This document shows, piece after piece, positions 10,340 through 22,808 of a stretch of 64,000 nt of DNA. Position 1 is the first letter of the stretch. Every line of letters begins with the position of its first letter. Source of the DNA: Congeria kusceri (Eukaryota > Mollusca > Bivalvia > Myida > Dreissenidae); the NCBI GenBank assembly GCA_027627225.1, contig CM051032.1, positions 66,133,137 to 66,197,136 of the forward strand, written 5' to 3'. Made by a program: the position numbers and the translations under genes. Below the pieces are notes generated by a model that had not been told where the DNA came from, ran no database searches, and saw only the letters and a list, made by a program, of their open reading frames with translations.

Positions 10340-11760
10340 GCACGTGCACTAATTGTTTACATTCTAAATAGCTCCTCACAATTACAATCAGGGGTGTTCC
10401 CAGTGTTGTTTTTTTGTAAGCTTGAGTTCTAGTGTTCGAACCACAAAAGGCAAGATCTCATTACCACTCAAAATAGACATCAGTACTGATTCTTACCCAT
10501 GAAACAGACTTTAAAATGGATGGCTGTAAGGTTTGATATTTTTCCATAATTGTGCAGGAACAAGAATCTTAGACGACGGACCATTAAACACCTTTTCTCA
10601 GCTTGTCTCCAAGTGCACAGAAGTTAAGTTTTTGGCAATATCACAGTTTTCAGAACCATTAACATCATCCTCAGATCATCACCAGCACCACCACCACTAC
10701 CAGCACAACTTCCACCTCCACCATCTTCATTGTGATTTATTTTGTTAACTGTATAAAATTCCAAAAGTAATTCTTATCATTTTTCAACATTATGGGTAAA
10801 AAAGCAAGAACACAACAATAGCATTTGAAACACATTTAATTTTTCTAATATATTCTAAACAAAAATACAGAGCAGCAAAACGAATACCTAATAACATCAT
10901 AATATAATAATATAAGTTAACTTAATACAATAATAAAAATACAAGATTCACAACATCAATAATGTAAATAAAGGTTGGATGAAACAAGTTGAGGGTCTGC
11001 ATCAGTGCCTAATTGGAAAATCAATGAAAAACTAAGAGAACATACTAAAACATGAATACTCTGTTAAATAGAAGGAATATTTTGACACTATTAGTATTAT
11101 TATTCACAATTTTAAAATGTCAGCCACAATTAAGGTAAATGTAAAGCACAAATAACAATGACCCATTCACAATGTCTCAAGATTGTAAATTCTGAAAATG
11201 ATCATCAGATTAGCTAAAAACCTGTAATTTAATAGCTAAGTTTTAAGACATCTATTTCTAAACATTGATTATTCCATAATAAACACTCAACAAAAGTTAT
11301 TACAGCATCAGTTGAATTGGAAATTCCTGTATTTTTGTTATAGACAACACACCAAAAAGAAATTTTTGTCTTTTAATGATTTATAAGAATTATAGCTTGT
11401 AATATCAGCATTTTATAAAAAAATAGTGGAAAAAATACCATAACACAGGAGAAATAAGTTGTTACTGCACTTTTCTTACCTTGGTGTGTTATAACTTTAA
11501 CCAAGTATCAGTTATTTCTTGGAATAACAAGTATGAATGAACGCCACAATGTTTGTATTAAGGCAAATTCAGTAAAAAATGAAAAGAAACAATAATAACA
11601 AATAAGTTGATTATTTGTCAGTGGTCAAGACTTTCTTAAGTAAATAAAAAAAACATCACTGCATTTGTTTTAATGAAAATTGGTCCTATGGACATATAAA
11701 TAAATTGATAGTTATTTCAAGTAACTGTACTCTCTTAGTGGATTTAAGTATGGTACTTAA
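10340..11760. other. AT-rich DNA with no supported gene
   Basis: The only structure seen is a CAC/CAT-rich low-complexity tract at about 10675-10735, which creates a histidine-rich frame of no evident meaning. The rest is AT-rich. Confidence 0.5.
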
Positions 11761-11761
11761 T

Positions 11762-11900
11762 TTTTATGCCCCCATGAATTATAGGAATTGCACTTGTCCT
11801 TATGTCCCGAAGCTTATGTACTCAATTCCTCTTTAAAGGCTGGGTGGATTTGGTTCAAACTTTCACAGCTGAATAAACTAAATATGTAGATGATCGTAAT
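11762..11900. repeat. Possible TTTTTATGCCCCC repeat fragment
   Basis: The start TTTTTATGCCCCC followed by TCTTTAAAGGCTGGGTGG and GGTTCAAACTTTCACAG resembles short interspersed repeats of molluscs. This is recognised by style only. Confidence 0.35.
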
Positions 11901-11983
11901 GGACACAATTTTGATATAAACATGATAAGTGTATTATTTGCTGCGACAAAAAAAAATTTGGCAGAACTATTGTCAGTTTTTCC

Positions 11984-12106
11984 ACAGACCAGGGTGCTGA
12001 GCCTCACCTCCGCCGGCTTGCTCTGCACGCCCTTCTGCGTCACACCGCTCACATGGATCAGAAAATGGCACTGGAACTGGAGGTCGTAGATCTCAAACCT
12101 TGGCAC
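11984..12106 (-). pseudogene. Partial duplicate of the FN3-like exon
   Basis: On the minus strand an acceptor CTGGCAG is followed by VPRFEIYDLQFQCHFLI, then HVSGVTQKGVQSKPAEVRL. It is closely similar to the intact exon at 12474-12651 until STLVC, after which it runs into unrelated sequence and loses the donor. A further scrap of the exon's 3' border (CAGTCAG|GTGAGCTGGTGAA) lies at about 12290-12320. The arrangement suggests local duplication followed by decay. Confidence 0.65.
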
Positions 12107-12473
12107 CTGCCAGATAAGAAACACTGTACATTATATTACAGGATAATCACGAGTTGAATAGTCATGGGCACTGTGCACATAGAAAGTGCACATACTAATG
12201 CCAGTTACTGACAACTGCCCTACTTGAATCAGAGGTAGGGGGAGAATGGCAGTAGAGCTAATGTCATTTTCCTGACAGACAAAACATCCATCTGCAGTTC
12301 ACCAGCTCACCTGACTGTGGATGGTGGGGCAGGGACCTAACCAAAATGTTTAAGACAAATTACACTGACATATACAGGTTAGTTTGCCACTTAACCTGAC
12401 TGTCTGGGACATATTGAACACGTACGAATTACACTGACATATTCATGATAGAATATCAAATTCGCCAGCTCAC

Positions 12474-12651
12474 CTGACTGTTGGGGGCACTCTGGTGGCA
12501 CACTGTTCCCTTGCACCGGTATCATCTCACAGACTGGGGTGCGGAGCCTCACCTCCGTCGGCTTGCTCTGTACGCCCTTCCGTGTCACACCACTCACACG
12601 GATCAGAAAATTGCACTGGTACTGGAGGTCGTAGATCTCAAACTTTGGCAC
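12474..12651 (-). CDS. FN3-like exon of an unidentified minus-strand gene
   Basis: The exon is bounded by CCGGCAG acceptor and CAGTCAG|GTGAGC donor on the minus strand, 178 nt, phase 0 to 1. It encodes VPKFEIYDLQYQCNFLIRV, SGVTRKGVQSKPTEVRL and RTPVCEMIPVQGNSVPPECP. The pattern LxxxCxFLIRVSGVxxKGxQSxPxEVRLRTP fits the second half (strands E-G) of a fibronectin type III domain. The trailing cysteine pair and proline-rich linker recall secreted FN3 proteins such as anosmin, which I cannot confirm. No neighbouring exon of the gene was found, so it may be a stray duplicate, but the intact splice sites and frame argue for recent function. Confidence 0.65.
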
Positions 12652-12659
12652 CTGCCGGA

Positions 12660-13700
12660 TAAGAAACGTTGTATGTTATATTACAGGATAATCAAGTGCT
12701 GAATAGTCATGAAAGGTCCTATGTATCCAGTAATCGAAGCTGTCGGGTTTATGCGAATGTATTGGCGAATCAACATGATAACATATATACATGAACACAA
12801 CATGGTAATATATGCGCATCGAACATATAACACACTCAGTTTCATTTGTCTGGCACATTAAACACTGTAAACTGACATTTACAAATTAAAATTTACTGTA
12901 AAAGAAAAAACACACAGGAATGTTTTAGTTATCAATCCATTTTTTATTTCCTTGTACATGAAAAAAAGATATGAGCAATTTTTGTTTTTTACAGTTTATC
13001 TATAATTACCAAATAATGGTAAAATATTTTATTTTGTTAAGTTTCATGACTTTTGCACTTTGAAATTATTTTAGTGCAAAATGTCAAGTTGATAAGACAA
13101 GTATTTTATTTGATATTTATAATATTTAGAGTAGACATGGCATTTTGTATATTTATTATCACTATCATTTATTCAATGTTAACATTCAAACATGATATGA
13201 GATATGTTACAACAGATATACATTTGCAATTGTATTTCTGAAAAAAATACATCTAAATAAGCCAAGGAGACGAATAAAAAAATTCTCGAAATAACATAGT
13301 TTTTATTGTCTTATCTAATTAATGTAATTTATTGTTAAACATTTTAACTAAATCAGTGACTCATTGATAGATTGAGGTATGGCGGGCGGATGATCTTTTA
13401 TTAATAATAATAGTAACATAATACAAACATTACTCAATATAACGTTCAGGGGGCGAAACTACCAAGGGAGAATTTAACTACTACTAACCAAGCCCAAGGT
13501 CGAAACTGGTTGGGAGCGAAACAACCTGATACCTCACATAGAGGCGTTTCTCCAAATATTCTTCAGAATTACATATAAATATTTGAAAACAAGCTACAAT
13601 TAACGAATAAATAAACAATATCTGGAGTGCAGATCACACGTGATAGATAAATTCATATGTTTTCCTTTTTTACCTTTTTCACTCATGTGATCCTCATCTT
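12660..13700. other. AT-rich DNA with no supported gene
   Basis: No exon, RNA or clear repeat was recognised. Confidence 0.5.
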
Positions 13701-13706
13701 CTTCAC

Positions 13707-13800
13707 GCCATGTTTAAAGTAGTGCGTTCCCATCATCCTTAGCGTGGGTTTACACAGGTCAGTAAAGACCGGTGTGTACACAACGGCATTACAAGATATT
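13707..13800. repeat. Shared block between unit 1 and unit 3
   Basis: AGTAGTGCGTTCCCATCATCC...CACAGGTC..AGACCGGTG..ACACAACG matches 38.24-38.32 kb in unit 3. It contains a short inverted pair around GGTC/GACC. Its presence in unit 1 shows that the corresponding 1.2 kb missing from unit 4 was lost there, not gained in unit 3. Confidence 0.6.
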
Positions 13801-14689
13801 CATTAGAAGTCTATGAGTATTACTGTTTCATGTGTTAAACTTGACGGTGGCGTGTAACCGCTGCTGTATTCGAATTATTTACCTTTTTGAGTGTTGGTCT
13901 GAAAGTTCATGATGTGTATAAAGATTTTGGAATGATCGAATGATAATCTCGGCTGGTTTTGCGCGCCTTTTATAGCAACTGATGCTGGAGCTGGATGCTG
14001 GATCTGACTTTTAACCAATCAGAATCGAGCAAGCACTTCCAGCATCAACAGTGTTATTCGGTCATACGCAAACATAAAAACATAATATGATTTATACGAT
14101 ACGAATAAGTTATACAATCCAACTGTTTCATATCTATACATGTAAAAGGAATAACTGCTTTATCCTATATAGCCTTGATAATGAAGACATTCTAATAAAA
14201 ATAACAAAGTTCATCAATCCAGCTTGGTTCCAGCACTACGCGAAACAGCAGAAAAATAGGCCCGACATAAACGGGATAAAATACAGGGAATATTTACTTC
14301 TGAATATTGTTACAAATTATAAACGCAATAATTAGACACATAACTTCAATAAACAGTAAACAATTAAATACTTAAGTAACATTTGTACCGAAGAAATACG
14401 TAACTACGCGATGCTTCCATGTCACAATGGCAGTAACAAAATGAACGCAAAACAAATACTGGATTCATCATAACATCTCATTCCTGGAATTGTTTGTGTG
14501 AAAAATAAACTTGATTTACTGATAATCATACAGGCTATCTATTACTGGTAAGATTGGACTAAATTGGCCGAAGGCTAACAAGTGTGTCGAAATCAAGAGA
14601 TCGTCAGTGTTTTTCCTGTTCTATGGTTAAACATCGGAAGTCACAATGGCCATTAGATTAACAATTATAATGAAGAAGCACACATCAGT

Positions 14690-14980
14690 TTTATTCCCCT
14701 GCAAACAATGTTTGAAAGGGGGTATACTGGAGTCACCATGTCGGTTGGTTGGTTGGTTATTGGTTGGTCTGTTGATCTGTTAGCATTTTGTCAAGCGAAC
14801 TGCTTCTTCGTCGTTCGCAGATTGTCATGAAACTTTATACAGTTATCGTACATGATGAGGAATAGTGCGTGACACATTTTTTTTTCATACAATTCAAAAA
14901 AGCCGACTGGCGGCAATTTTGGATAAACGTTGTTGTGCGGGACATAAATTTTGTTTAGATAAGATTCAAGATGGCCGTAG
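14690..14980 (+). repeat. Interspersed repeat with GGTTGGTTGGTT tract
   Basis: It runs from TTTTATTCCCCTGCAAACAATG through GGGGGTATACTGGAGTCACCATG and a GGTTGGTTGGTTGGTT tract to GCGAACTGCTTCTTCGTCG and GATTGTCATGAAACTT. The tract followed by an ATGAAACTT box is a layout seen in dispersed bivalve repeats. It replaces the position where the LDDLEDD exon would be in other units. Confidence 0.6.
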
Positions 14981-14987
14981 AATGTCT

Positions 14988-15076
14988 TCACACAACTCGT
15001 TCGAGTGTTTGACAGACAGCGTGAAACGTTCTTCGAAAACGCATGTGCTGGCAAGACCGATAAGAACAACAGTGAA
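14988..15076 (+). pseudogene. Basic tail exon relic (unit 1)
   Basis: The segment encodes SFECLTDSVKRSSKTHVLAR then PIRTTVN, and aligns with exons at 24493-24595 (unit 2), 40.94-41.05 kb (unit 3) and 51.89-51.98 kb (unit 4). The 3' border aligns with their donor but reads AAT|ATAAAT, so the GT is lost. A four-base deletion relative to the others shifts the frame midway. It is probably non-functional, although the final residues align in frame with the next exon at 15274. Confidence 0.5.
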
Positions 15077-15273
15077 TATAAATATAAGTGCGTAATCTTG
15101 GGTTAGACATCCACTCATTTAGTATCTACTCTGTGCTCAGTTTGGGTCTTGGTCTATGCTAAAAGATCGTAAATGCCTTGTAATTAACTTACTGGCTTAC
15201 AAATTCAATTAAATTTCTGGAAACAGTGGCTGCAACTGATAAATAAAGATAAATGTTTTTTATTTTATTACAG

Positions 15274-15306
15274 GACAGACGAGAAAACAAACACGTAGTT
15301 GTATAA
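15274..15306 (+). CDS. Short terminal exon DRRENKHVVV (unit 1)
   Basis: A strong acceptor (TTTTATTTTATTACAG) leads into DRRENKHVVV and a stop. The same short exon occurs in unit 3 at 44072-44104 (ERREVKHVVV). In unit 2 the corresponding place, 24711-24749, encodes KTKHLVDVDYSA. Conservation of the acceptor, KH and stop supports a genuine last exon. Whether this unit still expresses it is doubtful because the preceding exon has lost its donor. Confidence 0.45.
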   Translation, partial: DRRENKHVVV

Positions 15307-15473
15307 GTAAATTATCTCTACTTAGTTAAGTGTGAGTCAAAGTAGTGAAAGTGACCGTTGGTTAAAGTTTTAGGAAGAGCACGAGGCAATAGACAACGAA
15401 ACGACCCTTTTAACCAAATGTTTCGAAGAAAAATTTCAATTATTAGACTGGCGTATGTCGTTGGGCAGGTGGG

Positions 15474-16738
15474 CGGACGTCGCACTTTTCGTTTCCGCTC
15501 TCTAACTCGAGATTGAGCTATTGTAATGAAACTTCGAACATAGATACCTTATGGCGAGACCTCGCTTGGGATTGCATATGGGGTGGGTAGGGTCAAGGTC
15601 ATGGTCGTCACTGTTACAAAAAATAGAAAAACGGTTTCCGCTCAATATCCCGAGAACGCATTGAGATATTTTAATGAAATTTAATAAACAGATACCTTTT
15701 ATCGAGACCTTGCTTGGGGTTGCATATGGGGTGGGTGGGGTCAATGTCAATGTAACTGTTACTAAAATAGAAAAACGGTTTCCGCTCAATAACGTGAGAA
15801 CGCATTGAGATATTTTAATGAAACTTGTATTAATATTTTATATCGGGTCCTCACTTGGGATTGCATATGCGGTGGGTGGGGTCAAGGTCAAGGTTACTGT
15901 TATTAAATATTAAAACGATTTCCACTCAATAACTTGAGAACACTTTGGGATATTTTGGTGAAACTTCATACATGGATACCTTATATTAAGACCTTATTTG
16001 GCATTGCATATGGGGTGGGTGGGATCAAGGTCAAGGTCGCTGTTACTTAAAATAGAAAAAAAAACGGTTTCCGCTCAATATCCCGAGAACGCATTGAGAT
16101 ATTTTAATGAAATTTAATAAACAGATACCGTTTATCGAGACCTTGCTTGGGGTTGCATATGGGGTGGGTGGGGTCAAGGTCAATGTAACTGTTACTAAAA
16201 TAGAAAAACTGTTTCCGCTCAATAACGTGAGAACGCATTGAGATATTTTAATGAAACTTGTATTAATATTTTATATCGGGTCCTCACTTGGGATTGCATA
16301 TGCGGTGGGTGGGGTCAAGGTCAAGGTTACTGTTATTAAATAGTAACACGATTTCCACTCAATAACTGGAGAACACTTTGGGATATTTTGGTGAAACTTC
16401 ATACATAGATACCTTATATTAAAACCTCGCTTGGCATTGCATATGAGGTGGGCGTGATCAAGGTCAAGGTTGCTGTTACTTAAAATAGAAAAAAACGGTT
16501 TCCGCTCAATAACTTGAGAACGTATTGAGATATTTTAATGAAACTTAATACATAGATACCTTATATCGAGACCTCGCTTGGAATTGCATGTGTGGTGCGT
16601 GGGGTCAAGGTCAAGGTTACTGTTACTAAAAATAGAAAAACTGTTTCCACTCAATAACTTGAGAACACATTGAGATAGTTTAATAAAACTTCATACAAAG
16701 ATACCTTATATCCAGACCTCGCTTAGGATTTGTCAACA
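15474..16738 (+). repeat. Satellite-like array of about 145-bp units with a 433-bp higher-order period
   Basis: About eight units each start with CGGTTTCCGCTCAATA, followed by GAGAACGCATTGAGATATTTT, ACATAGATACCTTATATC, GCTTGGGATTGCATATGGGG and a GGTCAAGGTCAAGGT box. Units recur as triplets: the CTCAATATCCCGAG version is at 15641 and again at 16074, 433 bp later. Short open frames in it have no merit. Confidence 0.9.
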
Positions 16739-17440
16739 GTTGGCTTGCGGACGGGATAGAGATTTCACCTTTCATTCAATTTTGACCAAACTTGCACAGT
16801 TGTTTATGGCCATACCATCGAGGCGAAGTTTGAAAATGGGCCAAATTGGACCATGAACACGAAAGCTTTTCCCTCTTTTTCATATTGAAAACAGCAAACT
16901 GGTCTTTGTGCAACATTCTTTATTTTTCATTTGATATTGACTAAACTTGCACAGCTTGTGTATGGCCATAAGATTTCAAAATATTCACACACACCCGTTA
17001 TGGGCTAGATCGGACCAGAAAGAGATATTTCGTTTTTTTTGTGTGAAAAAAGAATCTATAATTCCTCAGCGATTGGCTTTCAATCTCGATAGAGCATTAA
17101 CTTTTCATTCAATATTGACTAAACTTGCACAGTTTGTATATGACCATAAGATTATAGCCGGGTGCACTGCAATGATGGACCAGCTAGAACCTGGAACTCT
17201 AGAGTTATTTTCCCTTTTTATGAGATAACTTACAAAAACGGACTTTGTGCAACATAGAATGTTCATATTTCATCTTTTCGAGACCAAACTTGCACAGATT
17301 GTGCAAATCATGCACAGATTGTGCATGGCCATAAGATCACAGAATTAACCAAAGAATTGCCCAGATTGGGATACAAACACAAGAGTTATTGAAAAAAGCA
17401 AACAATGGACTATGTGCACACTTCAGTTTTCAGTGGGGAT
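16739..17440 (+). repeat. Second tandem array, units of about 170 bp
   Basis: Four diverged units contain TTCATTCAATATTGACTAAA, CTTGCACAGTTTGTRTATGG, CCATAAGAT and GGACTTTGTGCAACAT. Related single copies occur inside the repeats at 31.44-31.70 and 45.24-45.56 kb. The array follows the first without a gap and separates unit 1 from unit 2. Confidence 0.8.
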
Positions 17441-19145
17441 GGTAACACATAGTATTTCAGAAACCGGTTAATAGGTTTTGGTATATGAGGCGTTAACATG
17501 TAAGCTGAATATCACTTATAAAACTTAAAAACGCAATGCAAACGTAAATACATCCATTACGACGGTCTGTTTGATGGACAAGTCCTAATCGATGATATAC
17601 GTAACGCTGACAGGTGTCGTTAAAGCTATCATTCGCAACTGTTGTAATTACTATTATGTAAAAATAAGAACGAAACTACGTATATGGAGATCAGCTGGAT
17701 GCGTAAACCTCATTATGATTGCAGAGATTGAATTAACCGCTTTGTAATGTAAGTGTGATTGGGCATGGTAAATATGTCGCCGATTGCTTGTTGTTCGTCT
17801 CGGTCCCAACAGTTTCGACTGTAAATGCATCTTTACTGCACCTGTCGATTGCTACAGAAGTAGTCCGGACATGCATCTGTATAGCGCCTCTCAACTGCCA
17901 GGTTAACTACAGGAGTATGGATTGCGGGCATCGTTACTGCACTTGTCGATTGCCAGTAAGTAATAGTGGGTCATTTTGTGAGAGATGACATTCAGATTTC
18001 AGAGCTGATCTCTTGTTTCTGAACTAAGCAGCGTGGTCACAATTACTGAGGAAAATAAAAGCTTATTTTTCTAGGTCCTATTTGAATCCAAACAGAACCA
18101 ATATTAAGGATCACGTGCTTACCAAATAAAGGACATTTTACCATATACATCTACACTTTGCATTCGTACTTTGCTATGCTGTAGATGTTTTCAGAAATGG
18201 CAATCGTATGGCACTTTGCACTCGTACTTTGCTATGTGTAGACGTTTTCAGTAATGGCAATTGTATGGCTATTAATTAATTGTTTGTCCTATCATTACAC
18301 ATATATTCCTTTTTTAATTGTCCATCTACCACGTGGAACACTTAGTAATCATTCCTTCCATAAAAACTGGAAAGGATCTTAAGTTGCGAAACTGGAAAGA
18401 TCTTACATCAGCTATTACATCTCCAGAATCAACACATAATTATAAGTATGGACTACCAGCGCCGATAAAGAATTTGTGGCTGTTTTTTGTGTCGTACATG
18501 CTTCTTGATAAATTAATTGATGAAATGTGACTGGTATCCGATTGCCAATCCCATTTAATAAATACATTAAAATGTATTCGCGTTTAGTAAGTGACAGCTG
18601 ATAAGTATAAAAAGGTTTCTCCTAAGGAACATAAAACGTATTACATGAATTCAAACACAGTTGGAAGATTTTTTAACATCAGTAAAGATATTGTAACTAC
18701 AAAACCCTTGTTAGAGTTCCAGTGTGTTGCCTCATGAAATGGAACCCGCGTGGAATATTAGCTTGATACGTATGAAAGGAATATTTAACAATGTATATGA
18801 TCATGTAGATTTGGTATTCTCCAGAAGTGCAAGATTACATTACATTGCCGATATGTTTGTCTGTTCCATCTATACGTGATCGGAATATGACGTGTATGCG
18901 TTTAGGCATACTCTACAATCTTCAATGTAGATAATGCGTCGGTCATGAAATAAATAGCGACTACCCACTATACACTCACAATGAAGTTAATTAGTGATGG
19001 GCTGATTAATCATTTAGTCAATTAATCATGACGAACAGAGCCATGACGTGACGATGGCGACTGGATATGATTAATGGACGAAATGAATACATGTCATGGG
19101 TGCTACCTTTGGCCTAAACAACATACTTTAGTCAAGAAACAAAAT

Positions 19146-19407
19146 GAGGCGTGTCGTGGGAGAACCGGGCTTAATGCATGTGCGTATTTAGTGTCGTCCC
19201 GGATCAGCTTGTACAGTCCGCACGGGCTGATCTAGGACGACACTTTTCGCTTTATGGTATTGTCTGTTTCAATGAAGTATCTTCTAAACATAAATCCACT
19301 GTAGGCGGAAAGTGTCGTTCTGGATTAGCCTGTGCTGACTGTACAGGCTAAACCGGGACGACACTTTGTGCACATGCATTCAGCCTGGTTTTCCCACAAC
19401 ACGCCTC
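19146..19407. mobile_element. 262-bp element with inverted ends and four AGTGTCGTCC half-sites
   Basis: Ends GAGGCGTGTCGTGGGAGAACC and GGTTTTCCCACAACACGCCTC are inverted repeats of about 35 bp that continue through GCATGCATT boxes. Inside are two further palindromes, 19190-19245 and 19306-19367, each bounded by AGTGTCGTYC and its complement. A possible AAAT duplication flanks it. I recognise this as a very common bivalve MITE-like repeat. Confidence 0.85.
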
Positions 19408-19650
19408 AAATAGTTTTCTGTAGTTGAAAACTGCTGAATGAAATGAAATGCATCAAATGCAATCAAAACGCTGTACAACATTCCTAGATAGGTTGTCATC
19501 GTGTCTACACAATCATTTCCATAATTATTGTTGTATGCAATCTTACATGGATTATTTGATAGTGTATTGTAAACTATTTATGCAACATACAGGTATAATC
19601 CTGCGTGTGGTTTAAAAAGTAGTAAAATGCAGTACATGTAGATAAACTTA

Positions 19651-19710
19651 CTTATACAAACCTATACAAACCTATACAAACCTATACAAACCTATACAAA
19701 CCTATACAAA
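19651..19710. repeat. 10-bp tandem repeat CCTATACAAA
   Basis: Five exact copies of CCTATACAAA (19661-19710) are preceded by one variant (CTTATACAAA). Confidence 0.95.
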
Positions 19711-22439
19711 CTTGTACTTAGTGTTTAATCGGGTTAGTTTCAATATGTTATCTTATTTACATTACATGTAACCAATCAAGGAGTGGCGTTTTATACAACA
19801 AGTTTTCTTTGTAAACGGTCTTTGTAAATAAATGGTAATAAATGCTTAACTTTCGGCTTCTAATTAAGTCAACCAGTAAAAATTTCTTTATTAAACTGTT
19901 TTTGTTTTGTTTTAACAACAGCAAATCCGTAATTGTAAACCAAGTACAACAAGATAAATTAAAATTACTAAAATTGATTGGATTTAATGCTTTTTTCTTA
20001 ACAATAAAAGCCACGTATTTAGTCATGATTATTTGATTAATCAAAATGGGCACACCAGCATTTTTTATAATTATGGATTTATGAACCGTTTATATATACA
20101 TGTACATATTTTATTTTAAATAAATCGTGTATTTAGAAACTATGAAATATTCGAAAAACAAATGGTATCTGTCTGATAACAGGAAACAACCGTTTTGAAC
20201 ACAAATGCGTAGTATGACAAACTAATCTCAAAAGGAATGTTGATTTGTTATATTGATTGTCAATTTCCGTTACTCGCTATCTTAAGAATCGTCTAGTCGA
20301 TGTAATAACACTCCAAAATAAGCAGCAAATTGCCAAATCCGCCAAATGCGCTGCAAATTGCCAATCCCCAATTCCTGGAACACAGTCACTCGCTGGAATC
20401 GTTGTCAAGGAAAAATTAAACATTTAAATCAGATAAGTGTTTAGAAATTGAGCCAGATTTGCCATGACAAACCGATGGTGACAGACCATTCAATGTCGAT
20501 CGGAATTGCAGTATTAAAAAGTATGTATTCTGTATATTAGAAAGGCATGAACTCGTCCTTAAATAGCAAACGTCAGGCTGCCACAACAAAATCAAGCTTT
20601 GCGATATTATATAATTATTTAATCGCGCGTATTGGCAACTAAATCCAGTGCGCTGGTCCGTTAAATTATGTCACCACACCCTCTATATGTCATAATTCTT
20701 ATTTGTTGAGGAATATATAATGAAGCTTAAAACGAGATTGATCATCGGCAATTTAGCCGCCCGGAGGTTTCCGCCAATTTTGATGACATAGATAATCCCC
20801 AATCTTGGGCCTTTTTGATAGGCTACCATTATTATCGCCCATATTTATTAATTCAATGGTGACATAGATAACAATTTTCGTATATTCCTAAATTGTTTAT
20901 TGTTCATAAATAGTACATATATGTTCTGATGTGTTTATTACGTGATATATCAGTTACATGGAGCTATAACCAGTAAATAAAGTTACATTGAAAATGTCTT
21001 TGTTTACTGGAAACCACGTACGACGTACTGTCATCTTCATGTTATTTTGCAAATTCTGGCTTTAAGTGGATATTTTTAATAGGCATGCATTTTTGACCAA
21101 GTCTGATTACATGTTATTCGTAAAAGACAACTCTAATTTTATTATACAATGTCAGAATATCTTGAACTATATATTTCACAAAATTATATAATACTCACTG
21201 TTCGATAATTTGAAAACATCAACCCTGCTCTTTTATTTCCAGTGTATTGTTTATTTATTTAGGTAAAACATGTGTTTTCGAGTGCTCATTGTCAGATACT
21301 GCTTAAGCACTATAGCATCTGAGAACGCTTGTAGTCAAGGCGTTGTAGACAGCTATAACAGTCAGGGACGATTAATGATTTAAATATGACAATTACGTCG
21401 TCCCATTGCGCAAAACCAATGGTATACTTATATATAAAATGTAAAATCAAAAACTGAAATCTAAATCAAAGAAATATAGGTTCAAAAAAATCCTTATTGG
21501 ACACATTTCTTAATAAGTCATTAATGAATAGTTCCGAATTCTGCAAGTAATTCTGCTTGTAAAAAGAAGACATTTCACAATTACATACGCATCTGGAAGG
21601 CAAATAATTCTGAGATACGAGGTCTTGTTTATTGCTGAAATACCATCCGCCATGACATAAAGGTACTTGTTATGCCAGCTACGCATTTCATCACGTCCCG
21701 AAGCGCCAAGATTCCAAGGTAATGTCATGCACTCAAGAACAATCCCTGATTTAGTGTGTTTACACTGCTAAAATAATTGGTAATTTAAGTCTTGCTAATC
21801 ACAATTGACCTTTCAACAAAAAGAGAAGTTATTTAGTATGTATATCGACCAGTCATTTGATTAAAATCCACATGCATCAATGTTTTTTTTCTGTTTTATG
21901 CACGATTCGCGATTAAATACGTCTCTTATTCATTTTTCACTTGGAAAAGCTATAAAGATGAGAGCAGCGATTTTGATGCTATGGTTTTGAAAATGTGAAT
22001 TAATTTACCCGTAGCTTACCAAAATTTAATATTGAAAACAGACATTTGCTCATAATGGAATGATTGTAAAGATTTCAAAATAGTGAACACTTTATAATTA
22101 ATACTCGATCAAAGTTAGAATAAAACAGATTAAACACAATAATTTTTCGAATGTCACAGACAATTAAATTATCAGGGTATGCTGAAGAACATTTTGGTGA
22201 TTATAGATAAAACGTCGTAATAATTAATGTTTGGAATAAGCCTGCTTGACAGTTTCATCACTCATATCACAAGTTAATCCTTCCGTCGTTTATTAATCTC
22301 AAAAGCAAACATCAAATGTGGTCAATAGAGTGTTCACAATGTAAATGTTGATGACAAACGGAGAACGACATACAAAAGGCAGAATCTACAGACACAAATA
22401 TATTTAAAGTTTTCAATAAAGTCATATAAGGAAAGCTAC

Positions 22440-22808
22440 CCCGCCCCCTGGTGGCCATGTTTTTCAACGGAGCGAAACTATTTTCGAACTCGACCGAGAT
22501 ATCATAAGATTAAATGTTCTCAGCAAGTTTCATGTTGTTTGGGCAAAAATATGGCCTCTAGAGTTTTCACAATCATTTTCTTCAATTTGACCTAGCGACC
22601 TAGTTTTTGGACACAACATGATCCAGTTTCAAACTCGTCCGAGATATCAAAGGAACAAATGTTCTAGGCAAGTTTTATGAACATACATGGTCTATAGAGT
22701 GTTCATAACATAAATGTTGACGACGAACGACTAACGACGGACGATGGACAACGGACAAAAGGAGATCACAAAAGCTCACCATGAGCACGTTGTGCTCAGG
22801 TGAACTAA
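22440..22808 (+). repeat. Interspersed repeat ending in GAGCACGTTGTGCTC palindrome
   Basis: It starts CCCCGCCCCCTGGTGGCC, contains two diverged units with GACCGAGATATCA and AAATGTTCTCAGCAAGTTT, a CGACGGACGATGGACAACGG tract, and ends AAAAGCTCACCATGAGCACG..TGCTCAGGTGAAC. The terminal AGCTCACC/AGGTGA motif reappears inverted at 31.35 and 45.10 kb. Confidence 0.8.

Noticed and set aside
17755..17988. 77-codon frame with cysteines and two near copies of a GCATCKTTACTGCACYTGTCGATTGC segment
   Set aside because: The cysteines arise from a small internal repeat; there are no supported splice sites and no homologue in other units.
19651..19710. Short direct repeats considered as CRISPR-like
   Set aside because: The copies are contiguous without spacers and the context is eukaryotic.
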